From positions 29,412-93,411 of the forward strand of contig JAJRZI010000122.1 in NCBI GenBank assembly GCA_024275295.1: 64,000 bases of DNA. The letters are read 5' to 3'. The stretch's first letter is position 1. Each line of letters opens with the position of its first letter. A model generated the notes under the pieces. That model had not been told where the DNA came from, did not search any database, and was given only the letters and a program-made list of their open reading frames with translations. The DNA is from Gammaproteobacteria bacterium. GTDB lineage: Bacteria > Pseudomonadota > Gammaproteobacteria > Chromatiales > Chromatiaceae. Positions 58,722-64,000 of the stretch are shown one piece after another. A program made the translations under genes and the position numbers.

Positions 58722-59867
58722 CTACCTTTGCCCCCAGGCCATCAGGTAACCATTCATGGTGCCAATATAGAGCCGATCACCCACAATGGCCGGGGAGGAG
58801 TGAAAACCATCATCAGGCAGGGTTTCCTGCCATATAGGCTGCCCGCTCTTCACATCAATTGCGGTCAGCTCACCATACTCGCTGGCCACAAAGGCGATGC
58901 CATTTTGCGTAACTGCCGGGGTTGAGCTGATGGGCGCACGCAGATCCTGTGACCAACGCTGTTTACCCGTGGCGCTGTCGAATGAGGTCAGCAGACCATC
59001 TTTGGTGCCCACCATGACGCGGCCTTGAAACAGAGTGGGTGAAGCATAGATCCACTCATCTACCGTTACCTGCCATTGGGCTTTACCTGTCTTTGCATCC
59101 AGCGCATACAGGTTGCGATCATAACCGCCAATATAGAGGGTGTTACCGCTGAGTACAGGTGAGGCATAGTTGGCTGAGTGGGTCTTGAATTCCCATACAA
59201 TATGCCCATCTTTGGCATCCAGCGCATAGACACTAAATGCCTTGCGGGTTATATAGACCAGCCCATGGCCAACGGCTGGCGAGGCATAGATGCCACGCGA
59301 GCTGGAGGGCTTTTTGGCCAGGGGGGTTGACCAGATGAAGCCTCCATCTTCCGCATTAATGGCGTAGATGCTCATGTCATTAGAGCCAAAATAGACCACC
59401 CCTTCTGTCACTGCGGGAGAGCCAACGATCTTGCCCTGAGTTTTATATTCCCAGATCAGTTCACCATTGGCAGCATTCAGGCAGTAGAGGGTGCCATCCT
59501 TACTGCCAAAATAGACCTTGCCGTCACTGATGGCAGCGGATGATGTAATCTCATCCGTACTCTCAAAGTTCCATACCGGCTCGCCTGTCTGTTGATCCAC
59601 TGCATAAAACACGCCAGAGAGCGCACCAATAAAGACCTTGCCAGAAGCAACAGCCGGGGAGGCATAGATCAGGTCACCCGCATCAAATTCCCACAGCGGC
59701 TCAAGTGGTGGCGCCAGGCTGGAGGTGGACTGGACATTGTGTTGCGGGTTTTGAAGGAACATGGACCAGGAGGCATCCCCAGCCATGGCGCTATGCAAAG
59801 GCATAAGCAATGCGAGAGAGAGCACCTTCAGGCTATTTTTCAAAAAATCAGCTGTCTGAATATTCAT
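58722..59867 (-). CDS. Secreted PQQ-like beta-propeller protein
   Basis: 381 aa from ATG 59867 with a signal peptide (FLKNSLKVLSLALLMPLHSAMA). Seven to eight repeats of the type LWEFDAGDLIYASPAVASGKVFIGALSGVFYAVDQQTGEPVWNFE. The repeats resemble the PQQ/BamB propeller fold, but the calcium and quinone ligands of PQQ dehydrogenases are not evident, so a scaffold role is more likely than a catalytic one. First gene of the operon; the upstream gap of 229 bp should hold its promoter. Confidence 0.93.
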   Translation of the reverse strand: MNIQTADFLKNSLKVLSLALLMPLHSAMAGDASWSMFLQNPQHNVQSTSSLAPPLEPLWEFDAGDLIYASPAVASGKVFIGALSGVFYAVDQQTGEPVWNFESTDEITSSAAISDGKVYFGSKDGTLYCLNAANGELIWEYKTQGKIVGSPAVTEGVVYFGSNDMSIYAINAEDGGFIWSTPLAKKPSSSRGIYASPAVGHGLVYITRKAFSVYALDAKDGHIVWEFKTHSANYASPVLSGNTLYIGGYDRNLYALDAKTGKAQWQVTVDEWIYASPTLFQGRVMVGTKDGLLTSFDSATGKQRWSQDLRAPISSTPAVTQNGIAFVASEYGELTAIDVKSGQPIWQETLPDDGFHSSPAIVGDRLYIGTMNGYLMAWGQR

Positions 59868-60096
59868 TTTCTTTTCAGTAAATAAGAAAGATCGGCAATA
59901 AATCAAAGGGATAATATATGGCAGATATGATAACCAAACCCACTCATAGATCACACACCCTCTGCAACTTGGTTTTTATCTTGCCTCAAGAGCGAGGTAG
60001 TATAACCTAAATTCTGTAAGTGTTTATACTCACATGGCACAAGCTATTGATCCGTATGGCGATATGGCGCTTTCCGGAAATCAAAGAGAATTGAAT

Positions 60097-60813
60097 CTAT
60101 TCAAAATCTGGATTTCTCCACTTTCTTGAGGGTGCCACAAGCTCTTTTGCTGGTTTTAAGCGTGAGATATAGTCCACCACTGCCTTGGAATCCTCCATCG
60201 TAAAGTGCTCAATCCGAATTTGCATATCGGGGTGTGCATTGAGCCGCTCCCCGGCCTGTATCCATTTAAACTGACGCAGCATGTATCGGTAGTGTTGTCC
60301 CTGAATACGAGGAAAAAACTTTTCATTGTTACCTTCACCATTATCACCATGACACCCTATACACTTATCCATGTAGAGTTCCTGACCACGTTGTTTGTGC
60401 TTGCCCCGCCCCTTTCCATTGGCCGGTGTCATCGGCAATTTGGAGATATAGTAGGAGAGATCAGCCAGCGCCTGGGCATCACCCAGCACTTCAGGCATCA
60501 CAAAATGCTGCATGGATGGATTCTCACGGTTATTTTCACGCATATCCACAAGCTGCTTGATCAAGACATTGTAGTGCTGACCCGCTATCTGCGGGAATGA
60601 TCCATCACGCCGCCCCCAGCCCTGCTTATTATGGCATTTGGCACAAATATGATAGATCGCCAGTCCACGGTTATAGTTAGGTTTCAGTGTCAATGCACGC
60701 TCTTTTTCCTTACTCCCCTGATTCCATTCAAGGCTCCAACTCATTGTACTAATAGCCAGCCCCAATAGCAGGGCAACGCTTCTACGAATCCAATACACGC
60801 CACATAACCTCAC
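60097..60813 (-). CDS. Diheme cytochrome c (c4-like)
   Basis: 238 aa. A signal peptide (about 1-28) then two class I haem domains with CAKCH and CIGCH, each followed by the helix patterns typical of the family (LIKQLVDMRENNRENPSM, ALADLSYYISKLP, HYRYMLRQFKWIQAGERLN). The c4 family links quinol oxidases or periplasmic donors with terminal acceptors. Start codon GTG at 60813; GTG 60798 with a GAGG 9 bp upstream is equally good. It has no stop-codon link to the operon downstream. Confidence 0.9.
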   Translation of the reverse strand: MRLCGVYWIRRSVALLLGLAISTMSWSLEWNQGSKEKERALTLKPNYNRGLAIYHICAKCHNKQGWGRRDGSFPQIAGQHYNVLIKQLVDMRENNRENPSMQHFVMPEVLGDAQALADLSYYISKLPMTPANGKGRGKHKQRGQELYMDKCIGCHGDNGEGNNEKFFPRIQGQHYRYMLRQFKWIQAGERLNAHPDMQIRIEHFTMEDSKAVVDYISRLKPAKELVAPSRKWRNPDFE

Positions 60814-61067
60814 ATCATTGAAAGAGTTATTTCAGAACCAATTGGTTGCAGCCACATACACGTTAAAAACGTTTAATCACACGAAACAGGCATTTGACAC
60901 GAATAATTTTGATTCTAATCGGTTATTATCACAGATAAATCCCGGATACAAACAGATGATAATCGTGCAGTATACTATGTCAGCTAAATGCGCGAGAAGG
61001 CGGCAGATAAAACCCCATGGATTGCTAAACAAACCCGGCTTCAATCACCACACACATACAACACATA

Positions 61068-61379
61068 ATGAACGACCTGCTTCACCAGCTACTGGGAATT
61101 ACCATTACACTTATATCGACGGGCGTCTTTATAGTACGTTACGACATACCGTCTACAGGCATGTCTCTTGGCTATCTGGCATTCGGAACCGGGTTTGTAG
61201 CTGCAGGCGTTGCCATGGGCAAAATGATGCAAGCCAGCACCATCAGCCTGCTTCTTCTGCAAGAGTGGAACTTTAATCTATCACTGATGGCAATCGGATA
61301 CTCTGTTATGTTCTCGGGAATCATCGGCATTGGCACGGCCATCTACAATCTATTTCAGCGCACAAAAGAAGAAGAGTAG
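61068..61379 (+). CDS. Small hypothetical membrane protein
   Basis: 103 aa. Three membrane helices (LLGITITLISTGVFIV, GYLAFGTGFVAAGVAMGKMM and LMAIGYSVMFSGIIGIGTAIYNLF) and an acidic C-terminal tail (RTKEEE). I do not recognise it. It is convergent with the TPR gene. An adjacent 254-bp gap upstream contains the 12-bp palindrome AACCAATTGGTT at 60836-60847. Confidence 0.6.
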   Translation: MNDLLHQLLGITITLISTGVFIVRYDIPSTGMSLGYLAFGTGFVAAGVAMGKMMQASTISLLLLQEWNFNLSLMAIGYSVMFSGIIGIGTAIYNLFQRTKEEE

Positions 61380-61391
61380 CCCTGATCATCC

Positions 61392-63440
61392 TTAGCGGGC
61401 ATTGATTACCCTGTTAAGGTTGTTTTTTGCCTGAATGTAGTCTGGCCTAATCTGCAATGCCTTTTTAAAATTATTAATAGCCTGGTCAGCCATACCCTTA
61501 CGAAAGAGCGCAACCCCAAGATTATTATAAATCTCAGCCCAATCGGGTTGAATACGCAGTGCATGTTGATACTGCTCTATCGCTTCATCAAGTTGATTTT
61601 TATCTGCTAGCGCCAATCCCAGATTATAATAGACAATGGCTGAATCTGGCTGCAAACGCCGCAGTGTTTTGTAATGCATAATGGCTTCATCGACACGACC
61701 TGATCGATAGAAGAGAAACCCCAGTTTTTGGTGGGCTTTAATATATTCAGGCTTGTATTGTAAAATCTGTTGATAAACCAAAATGGCGTCCTGAACCCTC
61801 CCTTGCTGTTCAAGCCGCATCCCACGCTGCATATAGATCTCTGGAGAATCATTAACAGCAGCTATCATCTGTTGCTGCCTCAACATTGAACGAGCAATAT
61901 CTATCTGGCGTTCAGCAGCGGTATAGGATGGGTAGCGATTGAGTATCTCGGTAAAATGTTTGATAGCCTTTTTAAATTGCTTTGATCGAAGCAGCACCAG
62001 GCCAAGATTAAACCGGGCGCGTAAATCAAACGGCTGGATACGCAGAGCCTCCTCAAGCTGCACTGCTGCTGCTTCATAAGCTCCCTTTTCTGCCAGTGTC
62101 GTGCCCAACTTAAAATGCACAAAAGCACTTTCCGGGGTAGCTTCAACAGCATGTCGATAAAGTGAAAGATTATTTCGCCAATAGCCAACCTGGATGTATG
62201 ACAACACTGCACATGCAAAGATTGAAAAAATTGCAGCAGATGCCAATATTTTATTACAACCCGGCCATCGTTTTAGAAGATCAGGCAGACCCCAGGCAAT
62301 GATTATAAAAATCCCAACCAATGGCAGATAGGTATACCTGTCTGCCATTGATTGCCATCCAACCAGCACCACTCCACTTACCGGCACCAGCATGCCAATA
62401 AACCAGAACCACCCAATGAAAATATAGGGTTTATGTCTGATTAACCAAACCGCTACTAGAGAGATACTCAATATCAAGAGTGCAGATTGGATAAGTAATC
62501 CACTCTGAACATCACTTCGGAATGGATAAAAAAATGACAGATCGATGGGATAAAACGTCTTACCCAGATAACTGGTATAAGACAAAAGCGCATTGGAAAT
62601 TCGCTCCCCCCAACCAAAACCAATGGCAACAGCATCAACCGAACCATGAGCCACAGAGTCATTGATACTCGTAACTGCACCACCTCTGTCCTGAGCAATA
62701 AAGGTAATGACAGAGGATGCCATTGAGAGCATCAACAGAGGAACTTTTTCCAGAATAAGATAAGCAATAGATGATTGCCGTCCTAAAACAACGGCATTAC
62801 TGTCCACCGGGTATCTGATTGGAAAGCGCTTTAGCGGCCAATAATCCAATAACAATAAAATCAAAGGCAGTGTAACCAACATCGGTTTAGCCATTAATCC
62901 AATTGCAAAACATACTGCAACCAATAGATATCGTTTCAGCTCTGGACGCTGAATATAAAACGCATAAATATATACTGTCAGCATCCAGAAAAAGGTGCTC
63001 AACAGATCCTTGCGTTCTGCAACCCATGCCACTGATTCAACATGTAGTGGATGAAGTGCAAATAGCGCCGCCACAAAGCCGCTACGCCCAATCAATCCTG
63101 TCATTCTGGTTAATACCAAGAAAAGCAGCAGTGTATTAAAAATATGCAACAGAACACTACTCAGGTGATGCCACCCAGCATCCATTCCAAACAGCTGCAC
63201 ATCCAACATATGTGATAGCCAAGTGATTGGGTGCCAGTTCGTTGCATGAAATGTGCTAAAGGCCCACTTTATGCCACTATAGGTAACACCTGATTGTATA
63301 GCGCTGTTTTCAGTGATATATATTGTGTCATCCCAGTCAAGGAACTCAAATCTACCAACCTGCCAATAGACTGAAATTACAAGCAATACAAGGAGGGTGC
63401 AAAGCAGCCCGATTTTACTTTTGTTATTTAAAGGCAGCAT
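61392..63440 (-). CDS. Polytopic membrane protein with C-terminal TPR repeats (GT-C-like)
   Basis: 682 aa. About ten to twelve membrane helices occupy residues 1-420, starting with VYWQVGRFEFLDWDDTIYITEN, a DD motif in the first loop as in GT-C mannosyl/glycosyltransferases of the DUF1736/PMT type. The C-terminal 250 residues form tetratricopeptide repeats (YEAAAVQLEEALRIQPFDLRARFNLGLVL, EAIMHYKTLRRLQPDSAIVYYNLGLAL, NQLDEAIEQYQHALRIQPDWAEIYNNLG). It is probably a glycan-transfer or surface-assembly protein of the envelope; target unknown. Confidence 0.9.
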   Translation of the reverse strand: MLPLNNKSKIGLLCTLLVLLVISVYWQVGRFEFLDWDDTIYITENSAIQSGVTYSGIKWAFSTFHATNWHPITWLSHMLDVQLFGMDAGWHHLSSVLLHIFNTLLLFLVLTRMTGLIGRSGFVAALFALHPLHVESVAWVAERKDLLSTFFWMLTVYIYAFYIQRPELKRYLLVAVCFAIGLMAKPMLVTLPLILLLLDYWPLKRFPIRYPVDSNAVVLGRQSSIAYLILEKVPLLMLSMASSVITFIAQDRGGAVTSINDSVAHGSVDAVAIGFGWGERISNALLSYTSYLGKTFYPIDLSFFYPFRSDVQSGLLIQSALLILSISLVAVWLIRHKPYIFIGWFWFIGMLVPVSGVVLVGWQSMADRYTYLPLVGIFIIIAWGLPDLLKRWPGCNKILASAAIFSIFACAVLSYIQVGYWRNNLSLYRHAVEATPESAFVHFKLGTTLAEKGAYEAAAVQLEEALRIQPFDLRARFNLGLVLLRSKQFKKAIKHFTEILNRYPSYTAAERQIDIARSMLRQQQMIAAVNDSPEIYMQRGMRLEQQGRVQDAILVYQQILQYKPEYIKAHQKLGFLFYRSGRVDEAIMHYKTLRRLQPDSAIVYYNLGLALADKNQLDEAIEQYQHALRIQPDWAEIYNNLGVALFRKGMADQAINNFKKALQIRPDYIQAKNNLNRVINAR

Positions 63441-63519
63441 ATATTGTTCTAATATAAAATCATCACTTGATACAGATAAAGCCCATTACCCCTATATCTC
63501 CATATAGTTTTACTAAACC

Positions 63520-63765
63520 ATGATTACAATTGAATCTGCCTCACAAATAGCCGGAATAATGGGGGCTATTATATTATTGTATGCATACGCCATGATCTCT
63601 AAAGGGAGGTTTACAAACACCTCACCTGTTTATCACACCTACAATCTAATAGGGGCTTTTCTGGTAGGAATCAATACCATCTACATGGGAGCATTAGGTG
63701 CCTTAATGCTTAATATTGCATGGATGATTATTGCTATCTGGCACCTGATAAAAAGCACTAAATAA
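63520..63765 (+). CDS. CBU_0592-like small membrane protein
   Basis: 81 aa. Three close membrane helices (IAGIMGAIILLYAYAMIS, NLIGAFLVGINTIYMGAL, LMLNIAWMIIAIWHLI) match the small CBU_0592-type family found in gammaproteobacteria, whose role is unknown. It is divergent from the TPR gene, with 79 bp between starts. Nothing further is seen in the 235 bp to the right edge. Confidence 0.75.
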   Translation: MITIESASQIAGIMGAIILLYAYAMISKGRFTNTSPVYHTYNLIGAFLVGINTIYMGALGALMLNIAWMIIAIWHLIKSTK

Positions 63766-64000
63766 AAGGCTGTTTAAAATATTCTCACACTTCAAGAGTT
63801 GCAGCAGACATCTTCTATTATTGTTATGCCAACCCATCTTAATCTGAACTTTATACCTTGGGAACCTCTGAATAATTACCTTTAATATTCACCAATCGAT
63901 TGATATAGATGTTACTGATAATCATTACAGTTTAATTTGCCCGTATAAGTCCGGTTTTTAGGCATTTTTTCATTTAAAAAGGCCTTTTCTGGCCTTCTAT

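Overview
The window is chromosomal DNA of a gammaproteobacterium. The evidence is the run coaBC-dut-algC-argB-slmA, the pairs metX-metW, ubiC-ubiA and rpmB-rpmG, and Gram-negative genes such as modABC, recG, mutS and mutM. The many c-type cytochromes suggest a respiratory bacterium, perhaps a sulfur- or metal-cycling one; I cannot name the species. I saw no tRNA, rRNA, CRISPR array, transposase or prophage.

Layout. 1-5 kb: a locus reading octaheme cytochrome, subtilisin-like protease, SurA-like peptidyl-prolyl isomerase (running off the left edge), with a divergent tetraheme paralogue. This matches the gene order I remember for the Geobacter OmcZ nanowire locus. 5-6.6 kb: a decayed CHASE-GGDEF gene. 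6.9-27.5 kb: mutS, an FHA/PP2C/kelch group next to ubiCA, recG, yjbQ, envelope genes, tauE-like, pyrE, an AmpG-like carrier, metXW, a broken dynamin-like GTPase gene, PilZ and mutM. 27.5-31 kb: a GldG-type ABC exporter. 31-35.5 kb: modABC coupled to a hydantoinase/oxoprolinase. 35.5-44.1 kb: EAL-HDOD, rpmBG, radC and coaBC-dut-algC-argB-slmA. 44.2-53.1 kb: two cytochrome b561 genes (one fused to a diheme domain), a PKD protein, SHP-like and diheme cytochromes, and a PepSY/response regulator/kinase trio. 53.1-60.8 kb: a tight operon for a PQQ-type propeller, an octaheme cytochrome, an NHL propeller and a 28-heme repeat cytochrome, preceded by a diheme cytochrome c. The right end has a membrane TPR protein and two small membrane proteins.

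Two themes run through the window. First, there are three separate multiheme electron-transfer loci, two of them candidates for moving electrons at or beyond the outer membrane. Second, six accessory genes (GGDEF, kelch, dynamin-like, PKD, NHL, 28-heme cytochrome) carry in-frame stops or frameshifts, seven lesions in all. In four of them the break can be placed by comparing the protein with its own repeats or with a family motif. I saw no such lesion in the housekeeping genes, which suggests ongoing gene decay, programmed readthrough, or errors concentrated in repeats; read data would decide.

The 44-53 kb cluster seems self-regulated: two cytochrome promoters share the same 11-bp direct repeat at the same distance from a -10 hexamer, as expected for an OmpR-family regulator like the one encoded at its end.
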